The translations under genes were made by a program, and so were the position numbers. Positions 50,516 to 62,405 of a DNA stretch of 64,000 nt are shown piece after piece (the first letter of the stretch is position 1; every line of letters starts with the position of its first letter). The notes beneath the pieces are model-generated. The model was not told the origin of the DNA and searched no databases. It worked only from the letters and a program-made list of their open reading frames with translations. The stretch comes from Patiria miniata (lineage: Eukaryota; Echinodermata; Asteroidea; Valvatida; Asterinidae), in assembly GCF_015706575.1 (NCBI RefSeq), contig NW_024037076.1:1860001-1924000 (forward strand). Direction: 5' to 3'.

Positions 50516-53083
50516 TTAGGTTTCAGGCTTAATCTGCTGCTCAATACTCCTCTCCAGCCTCCTCCAGTCAACAGCACCTGTAGCATCAAGATGCGTGAAT
50601 GGCCCAAGAGGAACCGGCATATCCCTTGCTTCTTTCAGAACGGGAATCACCAACCCGCCTTGCTGGACTGCCTCAAACATTGCGTAGCTGCACGCCCTAT
50701 CTACCTCAAGATCCTTTGTGATTACAACAATGGTGCAACCGCTCTTTTGGATGCTTTCCGAGTAGATTTGCAGTGTGAGTTTCCCAAGAGGGAAGTCACG
50801 GTCTTTGACGCATCCTCTCAGACCGCCTGTTCCTTCTAGTTCTTCCAACAGGCTGTGCTCTACCCACTCTGATGTGCTGCTAGTGTAAATGACGAAGAAG
50901 TCGTATTCGTACTGTCGATTGAAAGGTTTTTCAGGCCCGGGTTTGATGTGCTTGCTGGGGGCATTCTCGGCGGAACTTTCGCCGGAAGATGATGGAATGA
51001 TTGAATGGTCTTCAATTTTGCCTGTCTTCACATTGAACCTGTATGTAATTTGGACTGTGTCTGATGCAGCAGCAGTTTCATCAAGTTGCACCTCTGACAG
51101 GGATTTCTTCATGTACTCCACATAATGTTTGTCTTCCTTTTCGTCGAATAGTTGTTCTCTCTGTGCTCCTGATGACGCCTGGTCGTAACTGCTGATTGTC
51201 TGCAAGCTTTGTTGTCGTCTTGTTACTGATGGGGCAACGGATCCTTTTTCGACTGACACAGGAAGTGCGAGCTGCCGCTGAACATGAGGTTGTCCTTCAT
51301 ACTGATGATCATGATATTGTGAAGATGCGTCACCAACACTACTCGCTACGTCAACAACAGTACTTGCCGAAGGAGGGCCCTGATTTTTTCCTTGCTCTGA
51401 CGTTGATGGGACGTCCCTGTCGTGGGATGACGGAAGCGGGTGCTGTAACCTAAAAGGATTTCTCCTCTCGGTGGCTGCTGACTCTATGACGTCAAGTTCC
51501 CTCTCGTAACTGTTATCTTCACAGTACTTGACAAAGATTCTCCAGTGATCGCGCCTCTTCGTTAAAGTTGTTAACTGCCATAGTGCCCTCTTAGACTTGG
51601 ACGATAGGTAATCGCGAGCTACCTTATGTAACCAGTACACCATGTCTCGCAACAGATGAAGGTCTTCTCTTAGAGCAGCATGGTCTTTCGGTAAGATGTG
51701 TTCGTACTCTAACACTAGAGCGTTGCCACTACCCTTACGATGGGAAGCCGCGATTTCACATTCTAGTGCTCGCTTGTATGAACCCAAGGCCGCCTGATGC
51801 TCGCCCATGGCACAGAGACACTTGCCTCTCAATTCATGGACTTTTGATCTTTTTGAACCATCTGCAGTTTCCACGGCTTTGGCGCAGTATATTAGAGCTT
51901 GCTGCATGACGTCTTTTCTTTCAGGATTCAACCGCCCGTTACCAAGACTTGCCATGTAATACAATACTTCTGCCATTGATTCTTTGTACCACGGTAAAGA
52001 AACGTCTTTAATGGTCAACGAGATATCTTCTTTAGCCCGTGTCAGTAAGGTATCAAGTTTCGATAAGGGAACGCGAGATTTTTGGTAGTCTTTGAGTTGC
52101 TGGTTGTATTGGGAGAGGTAAATATTTCCTCTGATCGTGTGTGCGCTGAGATTAAATTCTGAGTCATCCAGCTCAATGGATTTGTGTAGAAAAGACAATG
52201 CTTTGCTCTGGTTTGTTTTACTGAAGTGCCTTGCCTGACTGTTAAGAACTTTTGGATCATTTGGGGAGAGAGACAGAGCTTTTTCGAAGCATTTGTTTGG
52301 TTGGTCTAGGAAGTCTCGATATGTTTCAGGGATGGGCGGAAGCAGGTATCTCGGTTGGTGGAACAATGCTCCAAGATGCATCCAAGCACCGCTTTTCCGA
52401 TCCTCATCATCGCTGAACTGAACGATTTTGATAAAATTGTTGACTGCATCTTGGTAAAACTGTTTAACTTCATCTTTTTTGGACTTGTCCCACTTTATCT
52501 GTCCATAGATTCTTTTACAGGCTAACCCTGACTCGAACAACCAGTCTTCACGCTCGGATTGTGCGACGTCTTCTCCCGCCAGCTCAATCGCTGCCTTATA
52601 CAGGTCAAAAGATTTCCGATCCTTTTTGTTGGTCACCGACTCTTCAAAGATTTCGTTTGTGAAGGCGAATGCCTGTTCAGAAATACTTCGAGCACGTAGC
52701 ATTCTCAGTCGTCTTTTTCCTTCTTTTGTATCAGGCTGTCCGAGCAGCCTTGCAATCTTCTGCTCGCAATCTCGTGCCTCGGTGAACAGGTACAGTTTCT
52801 CGCAGATGTACTTGCGGTTTGCAAGAGCATTCAAATTATCAGGGTCGTTGCCTGAAGAGAGGACTTTATCCAGGTACTGTAAAGCTTCTTCAAACTGACC
52901 AAGCCGAAAGGCAAGCATCCCAAGAAGATTCCAGGAGGCATAATGCTCAGTTCGGATTTCTGTGAATCGATTTAGATATCTTTCGGTCTTTGAAAACAAA
53001 CGTTCAGCCACCTTCTCTTCGACGTGGCCTTTATTCAACGTCAAAGGAAGGCGAAAATGACCAAACTCATCCGCCGACGACAT
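50516..53083 (-). CDS. TPR-TIR protein, gene 7 (class B TIR)
   Basis: The intact frame of 855 residues starts at MSSADEFGHF immediately after the acceptor TTTTACGCAG (exon from 53098). TPR-like repeats occupy about residues 40-540. Between about residues 75 and 250 the sequence is nearly identical to gene 5, including the unusual NKKDRKSF. The linker runs from about 555 to 725. The TIR is about 727-855 with box 1 YDFFVIYTSS, box 2 CVKDRDFPLG and QQIKPET. Insertions near residues 515-530 (LSSKSKRALWQLTTL) set it apart from the other copies. The long 5' UTR intron is beta type and full of transposons. Two leader exons, beta and alpha, lie upstream. Role inferred as for gene 1. Confidence 0.9.
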   Translation of the reverse strand: MSSADEFGHFRLPLTLNKGHVEEKVAERLFSKTERYLNRFTEIRTEHYASWNLLGMLAFRLGQFEEALQYLDKVLSSGNDPDNLNALANRKYICEKLYLFTEARDCEQKIARLLGQPDTKEGKRRLRMLRARSISEQAFAFTNEIFEESVTNKKDRKSFDLYKAAIELAGEDVAQSEREDWLFESGLACKRIYGQIKWDKSKKDEVKQFYQDAVNNFIKIVQFSDDEDRKSGAWMHLGALFHQPRYLLPPIPETYRDFLDQPNKCFEKALSLSPNDPKVLNSQARHFSKTNQSKALSFLHKSIELDDSEFNLSAHTIRGNIYLSQYNQQLKDYQKSRVPLSKLDTLLTRAKEDISLTIKDVSLPWYKESMAEVLYYMASLGNGRLNPERKDVMQQALIYCAKAVETADGSKRSKVHELRGKCLCAMGEHQAALGSYKRALECEIAASHRKGSGNALVLEYEHILPKDHAALREDLHLLRDMVYWLHKVARDYLSSKSKRALWQLTTLTKRRDHWRIFVKYCEDNSYERELDVIESAATERRNPFRLQHPLPSSHDRDVPSTSEQGKNQGPPSASTVVDVASSVGDASSQYHDHQYEGQPHVQRQLALPVSVEKGSVAPSVTRRQQSLQTISSYDQASSGAQREQLFDEKEDKHYVEYMKKSLSEVQLDETAAASDTVQITYRFNVKTGKIEDHSIIPSSSGESSAENAPSKHIKPGPEKPFNRQYEYDFFVIYTSSTSEWVEHSLLEELEGTGGLRGCVKDRDFPLGKLTLQIYSESIQKSGCTIVVITKDLEVDRACSYAMFEAVQQGGLVIPVLKEARDMPVPLGPFTHLDATGAVDWRRLERSIEQQIKPET

Positions 53084-53204
53084 AGTTGCGGTCAGCCTCT
53101 GCGTAAAATAAAATAGGCATCTAGATTTGTTTTACAAGAAATGGCTGATGCGACAAGAACCAAGTCAACTGTTGCTTTTGCAACTCATGACAAAGTTTGG
53201 GATT

Positions 53205-53353
53205 CACTTTCAGGAAATGTTTAATCTTGAATGTGAATTGTGCTTAATAACCAGACAGTCAAAGATCTACTTGTTTTAAAACAAGTAGATCTTTGAGTGT
53301 GTCTGATTGTTAAGCTCAATTCACGTTCAAGATTAAAACATTTCCCTGAAAGT
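53205..53353. repeat. Fold-back element in the gene 7 intron
   Basis: Third copy of the same fold-back. The arms remain well matched, with CTTTCAGG and CCTGAAAG at the ends. Confidence 0.65.
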
Positions 53354-54247
53354 GAATTTTCTTTGCGTTAGTTTAAATACAAACACGTTAGTTTATATAT
53401 AAACACTGGGGTTGTGTTCAAGTCAAATTCATTATGCAGGTATCTTTGTACCAAAAACAGCCTGAACTTTAGCAAGTTGAAATTTTTGCAGCCGCTTGTA
53501 ACTGAAATTTGACTTTCAGGAAAACGAATTACAAACAAGAATTCAGATTACATTGTCAACGCCTCGTCTTTGAATCGTGTTTAACTTAAAAACGCCTCGT
53601 GAACGCCTCTGTTGAGGAACCTAAATCGTTTTTTGACTTAGAAAGGCTTCGTAAACGGTACTGAAAAAAAAAACCGACTATGTTTTCGTAGTTTGTAAAA
53701 GCTAAATACTTTGACATTCACATTTTAAACGCAGTACAAACATAAGCGTTTATAAGTTTAACACGTAGGTTTTAGAGTGCGCGTGTTGGTATATTTGGGC
53801 GTGCAAATAAACACTAAAATATGCTTAGAATTTTAAGCAAGAGATAAAAGCATGAACTTCCGAATATTAATGAAAGGTAAATGCTTGAATCCGTATACAA
53901 ACACGTTTTTTTTTATCGTACTGTTTAGAGTTACTAGACAGAAGGTAGAAAATACTTTTTACTGTTGGATTAGGGGGTGCACCACTGATTTCTATATAAA
54001 GACTGGATAGCGGATAAAGAGCCGCACAATGAATGAATTTGACGCCATATTGGTGAGACCGGCTGGTGATCTACAAAGGACAAGTTGCCGTCTTTATAGA
54101 CAGCATGACTTCTTTTGTAACATCGCAGTTCACTTAACTTATATTTTGACCACCACCACTGACCAAGGTTTACAATTTTTCTAACGTCGTGGTATACTTT
54201 GTTTAATGCCGCAGTTCACTTTTTCGGTGTTTTGGAAATAATAATCA

Positions 54248-55118
54248 TTATATAACCGACATACAGATCCTTGTCATTTGATTGGTGGAACTCACATCAC
54301 GTGGCATTCGTTATTGCTCCCATTCATGCCGCGGCTCAAAAAGTACTATCCGCCCATGGGAATGGGAAATACTATTCAACAGTCAGGATCATGACACGGT
54401 ATTTGTGTGCAAATGCATGCTGGTGTGCGCGTTCAGCGTTGCGCGTAGCGCGTATTGTTCCGAAGAGCCAGCGCTACAGCGTTAGGTTCAAACATTTTCG
54501 TTAAAGCCCGAGTCCATCATTTGCAGCTATCCAAAAAAGTAACCGGCGTAATTGTTGGTGAAAAACATACTGGTTGAAATATAGAAAAGGGACTAAACTC
54601 CCTGTGAAATTATCGTTTCTGGCAAGCTCTCATTTTGGAGAAATCAACGAAATAAGGCATTTCCAAAGGTGCTTCTTAAGAAGCACCGTAGGAAAAATTA
54701 AATTTGTTGTTCGTTTTGTTATTCGGCGCAGCGCGCACAAGCATTGGAACGACGCACAGGCGCGCGCGGTTGCTATAATTCGTTGGATAAGTGCGCAACA
54801 TCGCGTAAAGCTGCAATTCAAAACAATTCGAAACATGATTTAGCAACTTTTGATTTTAAATTGAGATCCTAGAAAGCTGTTTTTCTCGGAATATGAAGCT
54901 GAAGCTGAGCTGAAACTTCATCAAGCAAGTTGTTCAGTATCCTTCATTAGATTTTGAACATTTTTGTTGCTTCAAACGAACAAAATGCACTAATTACAAA
55001 TGATGGACTATAGCTCTAAAGGGTCGTTTGGAAGAGAGAAATACATTTTCCTCCAGTTTTGTATTGAAAAAATGTTCAAATGTATCAAATGACAAGGATC
55101 TATATGTCAGTTATATAA
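54248..55118. mobile_element. TTATATAAC-family element with nested insertion (unit 7)
   Basis: The same terminal repeats as in unit 2. About 515 bp (54502-55022) is a different element nested inside, bounded by the imperfect inverted motif GTCCATCATTTG / CAAATGATGGAC. Part of that nested element (GGAACGACGCACAGGCGCG) also lies at 34289-34362 in unit 5. Confidence 0.55.
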
Positions 55119-55119
55119 A

Positions 55120-55285
55120 ACAAATATTGAGTGGCTTTAAATTGTCAAATGGGAGGAATATTTTCGCTCGATAAAATCTGGACTTTTCCAGTTCACGCGG
55201 CTTCTTCTCGTGAAATGAAAAAGTCCAGATTTTACCCGTTGCGATAATATTCCTCCCATTCCACGCTGTGCCACTCAATATTTGT
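55120..55285. mobile_element. Palindromic element, ACAAATATTGA family (unit 7, first)
   Basis: Ends and arms as in the unit 2 copies. It abuts the right end of the preceding TTATATAAC element. Confidence 0.65.
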
Positions 55286-56037
55286 ATAACTACGGGAATA
55301 TGTCCTTTTTAGAACATCATAATACGTGTACGTGACCAAAATGCGCGTCAACTGTTGATAATACGCGCGCTGTAGATACGCGTAGAACGTTCGCATCCAT
55401 ACGCTGCCATCTTCGTGAGACCGGGGCGAATTGGTCCTTATGCAAAGTCTACTGTGTGAATGGTGTATGGATATCCACTATCCATTCTTTATATAGCAAC
55501 CTCATTCCCAATGGGTACGGTCATTGATCTCAATATACACAGTGAGATCAATGGGTACGATCTTGCTGGGCCATGTTGTTTCCCATCAAGCCCATGGAGT
55601 CGAGGCTGTTTACATAGAGATCAGTAGGGTGCACGGACGAATGGTTATCAACAATAGAGTCTCTTGTGTACGTACGAATTGACGCGCACACTGCATTCAG
55701 AATAAGTCCAAATCATCAAGTTGATGTATACAGTGGTTAATTTGATCCCCAAATTTAGCAAAAATTATGAGGACCGTTGTCACCAGTCGCAGAATACAAA
55801 AAATATACTTTCATGAAAGTGGTAAAGCCCCACACTGTCCTGTAGACGAAGTAACAGCTGCATAAACAATATAGACACATATTTCAGCTGGTAAAGTCAT
55901 ACCAAACTTCAATATACCCGGGTTTTTATTTGTTAATTGACATTTTGAAGAAAAAAAATTCTTTGGAAAATTGTCGCCATTGCTTGTTGTTCTACATATA
56001 TTTGTTTCAAAGGGCAAATCTGCTATGGCTCTATTAT

Positions 56038-56203
56038 ACAAATATTGAGTGGCTCAGCATGGAATGGGAGGAATATCATCGCAAGGTAAAATCTGGAGTT
56101 TTCCATTTTACGAGGTGAAGCCGAGTGAAATGGAAAAGTCCAGATTTTACCGAGCGATAATATTACTCCCATTTCACAATTTAAAGCCACTCAATATTTG
56201 TTT
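56038..56203. mobile_element. Palindromic element, ACAAATATTGA family (unit 7, second)
   Basis: Near-identical to the unit 5 copy at 34879-35045 and part of the large block shared by the two units. Confidence 0.65.
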
Positions 56204-56551
56204 TATATAACTGACATATAGATCCTTGTCATTTGATATATTTGAACTTTTTTTCAACACAAAACTGGAGGAAAATGTATTTGTCTCTTCCAAACCACCC
56301 CTTCACGAAAATGTTTGAACCCAACGCTGTAGCGCTGGCTCTTTGGAACAATACGCGCTACGCGCAACACTGAAAGCGTACATCAGCATGCATTTGCACA
56401 CAAATACCGCGTCATGATCCTAACTGTTGAAAAGTATTTCCCATTCCCCATGGGCGGATAGTACTTTTTGAGCTGAATGGGAGCAATAACGAATGCCACG
56501 TGATGTGAGTTTCACCAATCAAATGACAAGGATCTGTATGTCGGTTATATA
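56204..56551. mobile_element. Short TTATATAAC-family element (unit 7)
   Basis: Copy of 35047-35403, with both terminal inverted repeats present. Confidence 0.55.
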
Positions 56552-56864
56552 AATCCAGATATCTTCCGACATAATATTACTGTGTGCTAAATGCTATACT
56601 TGTCTCATCAAAGGGAAAAATTCCCCAAAATATTTCCCTATCTGCCCCACTAACACAGCGTCGAAACACCATAAAAATAAGTTCATGAGAGATAAACATA
56701 TTATTCTTCGCTGAAGACTGGACCGTACGTATGATAGTACCCAGCTGTAACGTATTTTATTTTGTGTCAAGAAAGACTCATGCTCAAAGTTCTTATGTTT
56801 ACAACATGAATAATGGCTATTGACTAGCGGGATATATATATATAGATCTCTAAAGAGTACTTAC

Positions 56865-57003
56865 AGTTTTGTGACGAAATGTGTCGGATAAAGTCTCTCC
56901 CGTCTGCCTGTGTGCACAATCTTTAGTGTAGTGGGTGGCGTACGTGCCTGGTTCAATTGTTACCCAACGATGATGTTTCCGTATTTGCTCCTGAATCACA
57001 AGA
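56865..57003 (-). other. Beta leader exon of gene 7 (5' UTR)
   Basis: It ends at AACTGTAAGTACTC. It is nearly identical to the unit 5 beta leader, as part of a shared block of about 2 kb. Confidence 0.45.
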
Positions 57004-57205
57004 AGGCGCACTTTTTACATGATTATACCTGAATTGCTATTGATTGGTACATTAAGGCTCTTCTCCACCAAATACGCGTTCAAAGAAAACGCCACAAAAT
57101 CGGACTAAAAATCGTCGCCTGGTGGCTCTCAGAAGCAGGGTGGCAACGTTTTTCTAACTGGAAAATAAAGATTGCGACCTCGAGGACAACTTTCTTTTCA
57201 AGTGT

Positions 57206-58022
57206 ACCCATAGAGCAAGGACCCAAGGAGCTCGTACTCCAAGACTTCAAAAGTAAACTGATGGTCGCCGCGCTCGAAAGCTACAATAGAAAGCACCTGG
57301 CGCCAGCTTGCTCAGTTGCTCACTACGCTAATCTCGACACAATAGAGATCCGCGCTCACTAATGCCAAAAAAAAGGAGTTTGCATGGCTTCGTAGACAGT
57401 ACCATGGTAAATACGCATGCACAGTTGTCATACATCGCTAAAAATGAATGATTTTGAAGTGTTTGTTCGGAGTTGGCCAAGACTGGCTAACAATGTGGTC
57501 AACATCACTGAAACAATCATTTCATGAAGAACAAAATGCTCTGTACCTTTAGTGTGAAAACTTGTGAAATTTTCCAAAAAACACATTTCATCAATGATAT
57601 ATTGCCAATTAAAATGTCTGAAAATACATGAAAACTTATCTGAAAGAAATCCAATTTATCTCCAAATTACAGGGACAGATAACGCTTTTAAGCACCAACA
57701 ACTGCACATTGCTAACTTGAGTTCATAACTCACATCTAACAACTGCGTAGTTGTAAAAACCTTTCTTGTCGTAAAATATATTTTTCAAAAAAGAGCAGCG
57801 ACGTGACATGACTTATTATGCAGCATATAGGGAGGTTGTTGGTTACCAACTATAAAGGCAGCGACGATCATCGTGTTCAAAGGCCGCTGGCATTCACGCT
57901 TTGAATGGTCGAGGCTTGCGGTCACAGTGCTGTAACTATAGACATTCCCGAGCGATTGGTAATTCAATGGTCAAAATGTAAATCGCCCAAGAGTTCTGAC
58001 TCCTTGGGTCCTTGCTCTATGG
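57206..58022. mobile_element. 23-bp-TIR element at the beta/alpha junction (unit 7)
   Basis: Same ends and same flanking sequences as the unit 5 copy. It is longer by about 85 bp (from about 57447), probably because unit 5 lost that piece between two short AATG repeats. Confidence 0.6.
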
Positions 58023-59040
58023 TCGGACGTACTCAAACTAAATATTTTTGGGTTTACATTCATCATACAAAAATTGCTTTTTGAAACAAAGTGACAAGGG
58101 GACAGAACAAACTTGCAAAGGGCGAGACGCAAAATGCTGGTGTTCTGTTGTGTGTTTATGCCTGCTTGGTATGCATTTTGTCTATAGTTTATCCCTGAAT
58201 AACAATGCAGTTATAGCCGTTTGTTTTATACAATGATGTTTACCCGGAGCTCTGTTGGTTTAAACTATGAACCTAGAGTATTGACATAGAGCGATATTAT
58301 CTGAGAATGCCCTCTGCACTAAAGGTGTCGAACGTGGGTTTACATCAGTGTTGCATTGTGCATAGGAGGGTGACAAGATTGGATATCTATACCCTGTCGT
58401 AAAAGTTAAAAGGCTATAATTATTAACAATAAATAAGTACAACGTTCATTTGTGATACTGTACATGTCTAGGATGATTTAAACATCAAAATTGATCAAGA
58501 AATTGGCAGAATGAGATTTTTGACAATCTGCTCCAAAAGCAAATTTATGCTATATTTTCGAGTTTCAGCCTAAAAAATTGAACTTTTTAAAATATGGTTA
58601 TTTTCTTAACATTCAAAAGTTATTACTTTTGACTGAGACATCAAATGCCACCAAATTGACCTGTGTTGGCTGTGAAGAAATTGATTTACAATTTCTTTTA
58701 TTGCGGCATGACAATAACTCAGTTATCCCAGTATAGACTGGTTCCGCCCCTATTAGAAACTAGAGTGTAGTAGGTGAGGCGTAAATCATGCCTCGTTTGT
58801 GGATCCAGTTATGGATCTGTGTGGATCAAGTCTTGGATCAAGTTCTATTTATAGATAGAATAACCGCTTAGTGTAAATAAAGACGGCGTTGGCGCTGACG
58901 TCATTGATCCTATGTGACGTAATAGACAATAAATGTGGACATGACAATGATGTATATTTTTTTACCACAATGGCTTCTTCATTTTTGTGTGCCATGTGTA
59001 TTCTTTGTTCAATCACATTTTTCTTTTCTTTTTACAATGA

Positions 59041-60530
59041 ATGAACATATTAGAGTAAACACATTAGAGTAAATAAATGTATCAGTGTAGCCTCAACAAA
59101 TGGGGAATATTTACACCAAGGTAATAAACATGAATTAAGTTAACACCGACCAACAAATCCACTGCCACATGGATATAGAAAACATACAAAAATATTAAAT
59201 TGACTCATTATCCACGTCTTAAAATATCGTCCCATATTAAAAGATGACCATGAATCTCCTTAATAAATAAGCTTAAAGTTCTTTTTCAAAAGACTACTGC
59301 ACAAAAGCTCTAGATATCTGTCTGATGAGGAAGCGTTTGTCGTACATTTGAGTTTGGAAACGCGGAAAATGCTAGAGTAAACACTTTAGAATGAAATAAA
59401 TGTATCGGATGAAAGCCGCAACAATGCAATTATACACCAGAAAGTAAACATTAAGTTGGACAGGTTATGAATGAATTAAATATACAGCTCTTTTTTTGAA
59501 GGCAGAAACCTGAATAAGGCCACTATCAGCGAGGCTAATAACTTCCGCGATCGTCAGAAGTAGAGGGCTGCTTGACCGTTGACAAAGGTTCAATGTTTAT
59601 ATCATCGAAGTCTGCCCAGGGGTTTTCTGGTTCTGATGTCAAGGTTGGGTTGAGCCAGATGTCATTGTGATCATTCTCAATTTCTTGCCAATATTCTTCA
59701 TTGTCCCAGTTGTATATTGCGTCGGCTACCTGCGTCTCTGGAGTATCAAGTGTAGGTGAGAAAGGCGTGTCTGTTCCGTATACCAGTTCTTCCTCAGGGC
59801 GGCTTGGAGACGGAGTAGGAGGTGATGTCTCAGGAACCGTTGACGGAGGAGGCAGTTGCGGAAGAGGATGCGCAGCATTCTTGTACACGTTTTCTTGACA
59901 GTTGAGTCGCTCTTGATACTTCTTGGCGTGCATTGCTTCTACTTCTGCTGCGGTGATACTGTCGTAATCAAAGCGAAACTTGGGACCGTAGAAACGGTTC
60001 TCCGCTACTTCTGACGATCGCGGAAGTTATTGGCCTCGCTGACAGTGGCCTTATTCAGGTTTCTGCCTTCAAAAAAGAGCTGTAATTTATTTAATTCATT
60101 CATAACATGTCCAACTTAATGTTTACTTCCTGGTGTATAATTGCATTGTTGCGGCTTTAGTCCGATACATTTATTTCATTCTAAAGTGTTTACTCTAGCA
60201 TTTTCCGCGTTTCCAAACTCAAGTGTACGACGAACCCTTCCTCATCAGACAGATATCTACAGCTTTCGTGCAGTAGACTTTTGAAAAAGAACTTTAAGCT
60301 TATTTATTAAGGAGATTTCATGGTCATCTCTTAAGATGGGACGCCATTTTATGACGTGGATAATGAGTCAATTTAATATTTTTGTATGTTTTCTATATCC
60401 ATGTGGCAGTGGATTTGTTAGTCGGTGTTAACTTAATTCATGTTTATTACCTTGGTGTAAATATTCCCCATTTGTTGAGGCTACACTGATACATTTATTT
60501 ACTCTAATGTGTTTACTCCAATGTGTTTAT
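59041..60530. repeat. Large inner palindrome with a 0.43-kb spacer
   Basis: Arms of about 525 bp are inverted copies with small differences (for example CTGTCAGCGAGGC against CTATCAGCGAGGC variants). The spacer 59570-60000 is unique in the window and carries an open frame on the minus strand. Confidence 0.65.
59535..60000 (-). pseudogene. Captured coding fragment of unknown origin
   Basis: The minus-strand frame is open across the whole palindrome spacer and stops just inside the left arm, giving about 154 codons. It starts with no ATG at the arm border (ENRFYGPKFRFDYD), has an internal Met at 59933, then a Pro-rich stretch and an acidic, Trp-containing tail (WQEIENDHNDIWLNPTL). The sharp match of frame to spacer suggests a captured host exon. 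I do not recognise the family. It is unlikely to be a functional gene. Confidence 0.35.
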
Positions 60531-60700
60531 TAAGGGAATAACAGTGTGAGGAGCCGGTCTTCACTGCGTGATAATGACTGGGTTTGGGGGTGACCGCTGT
60601 TAATGAGACCGAGACGAAGTCGAGGTCCATTAACATTGGTCACCCCCATACCCGGTCATTATCACGCAGTGAAGACCGGATCCTCACACTGTTATTCTTA
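60531..60700. mobile_element. 170-bp palindromic element inside the 3.0-kb element
   Basis: Arms AACAGTGTGAGGA..CCGGT and the inverse are almost perfect. The turn contains GAGACCGAGACGAAGTCGAG. It abuts the end of the larger inner palindrome. Confidence 0.6.
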
Positions 60701-60754
60701 TTAATAAATACCTTTTTAACGAAATAAACAATTAAAATGCTCCAATTTTGTGAC

Positions 60755-60991
60755 TTTCTTTCGGCGATATTTCCAGACTTTTTTGTGTTCATGTTCATGG
60801 GCCACATTTTAACTTACGCTTGGTACCCTGTCTCTTCAATAAGCGTTGTTATATACACCACAGCCGGGCCCAGGCTGCGCTGGACAACGTCTTCATTGCG
60901 TACGCGTACGACGTCCAGGGTTTGGACTTCTGCTGCCGTAGCGAAACAAATTACAACAATGTTTTCATATTTTTACCTGATGGAGGAAGCT
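60755..60991 (+). pseudogene. Possible captured coding fragment, unknown family
   Basis: One plus-strand frame without its own ATG reads RAQAALDNVFIAYAYDVQGL, then DFCCRSETNYNNVFIFLPDG, and stops soon after. Its composition looks protein-like. An overlapping frame beginning with Met at 60737 looks less so. Nothing more can be said about function. Confidence 0.2.
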
Positions 60992-62045
60992 GAAATTTCG
61001 TTTACACATTCCTTGGGTACAGAATTACAAAGATGCTTGATTAGGAAAGGTAAATATGTCGATGGGCGAAGTATTTAAAGAAAATAAATCGTAGATCTAC
61101 GCTTTCGTCGTAAACATCCTCAGTATACTGCACTCTGCTGTACGATGTCGTTTTAAAACTTCCTTACGCGCGCGCACCCATAGCAACTGTGTTGCGTACG
61201 TGCGCGTCAGTCTCACGCGAAGGTGGTTGAGCGCATGTGCAGTGCTGTATTGTAACAAGCTGCCCAGCCTCGACTCCAAGGGCGCGTGCTCGTTCCGTTA
61301 CGATCGCGCAAGACATGGTGGGAAACAACATGGCGCTTCAATATCGTACCCACGGGGCACGAGGTTGCAAGCTGCCGTATGACTGTTTGCAAATTTGGCC
61401 AATCATTGCCGTCCATGGGGCTGGATCAATGCTGGTTCAGGGGCCATTTTTTTGCTTGTTCTTTGAAGCCGGTCATTATCACCGTTAATACATCCCCACG
61501 TGATCGAGTCTCGACCAATCAGAATCAATCAACTCTCCAAGGTACTTATTAATTATTGTTAAAAAAGAAAAAATTGATTGAACAAAGAATACACATGGCA
61601 CGCAAAAATGAAGAAGCCATTGTGGTAAAAATGTCCACATTTATTGTCTATGACGTCACATAGGATCAATGACGTCAGCGCCGCCGCCGTCTTTATTTAC
61701 ATTAAGCGGTTATTCTATCTATAAATAGAACTTGATCCACAACTTGATCCACAACTGGATCCACAAACGAGGCATGATTTACGCCTCACCTACTACTCTA
61801 GAGGGATAGGAAACCAGTCTACTCGCGAGGGCGAGTAGGACATTTTGACGCAAACCTAACACTCAATTTAGGAGATTAAAACGTTTATTATTCACTCAAA
61901 ATTGGACAGTATAAGAAGGTTGAACACGACATGCATTACGTATCTCTTGGTTGAGAAACAAAATTGGAGAAGCAAAGTTATGTTTTACAACTGAAGTTGT
62001 GAACATTCACTCATTGGGATATTTGAATATCTAAAGAGAACTTAC

Positions 62046-62405
62046 GGTTTCAGGTGCCAAAATGTGTTCCCGTCTGCCCGTGTGAGAAAACGTCGAATCA
62101 GAGCAACTTCAAGTCAGGAATAAGGTGAACCTTACTTCGATTTACCACTACTTCTGTCTTTGGACTTTTCTAGTCAGCTATTTGGAGCCGGAGCCGGAAC
62201 ATAGTTCTATCGCTGGTTACCAATAACCGCGCGCATCACAATGCACAGCAGGGAGCCAGGACCCAGATGTTTCAGCGTTTGATAGGGGCGTTCACACATC
62301 GCTATTAGTACGCAGGCGTAGGTTACGCCACGAACCAACCATTAGTCGACTCTGGCTTGGCTGACGTAAAGGGGACGTCCAGTTTTTTGTTGCTAAATAA
62401 CGAGA
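62046..62405 (-). other. Distal alpha leader exon in unit 7
   Basis: It ends at AACC followed by GTAAGTT. It lies 5.2 kb upstream of the beta leader, separated by a 3.0-kb element and a truncated alpha intron. Whether it still serves gene 7 cannot be told from sequence. Confidence 0.4.

Larger units (their letters stand above)
53099..56864 (-). other. Beta-type 5' UTR intron of gene 7
   Basis: Acceptor TTTTACGCAG (adjacent to 53098) and donor GTAAGTACTC (adjacent to 56865). It is the longest intron of the array and contains a fold-back at 53205-53350, an element at 54248-55118 with another nested in it, two palindromic elements and a short copy at 56204-56551. No gene. Confidence 0.55.
58766..61797. 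mobile_element. 3.0-kb element with long inverted ends and captured sequence (unit 7)
   Basis: Terminal inverted repeats of roughly 240-270 bp start GTAGTAGGTGAGGCGTAAAT. The element is flanked by CTAGAG on both sides. The empty site is present in units 1, 4 and 5 (ACTAGAGGGATAGG in units 4 and 5). Inside are a second large inverted repeat (59041-59569 against 60001-60530), a palindromic element (60531-60700) and two open frames of unknown origin. No transposase is recognisable. Confidence 0.65.
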
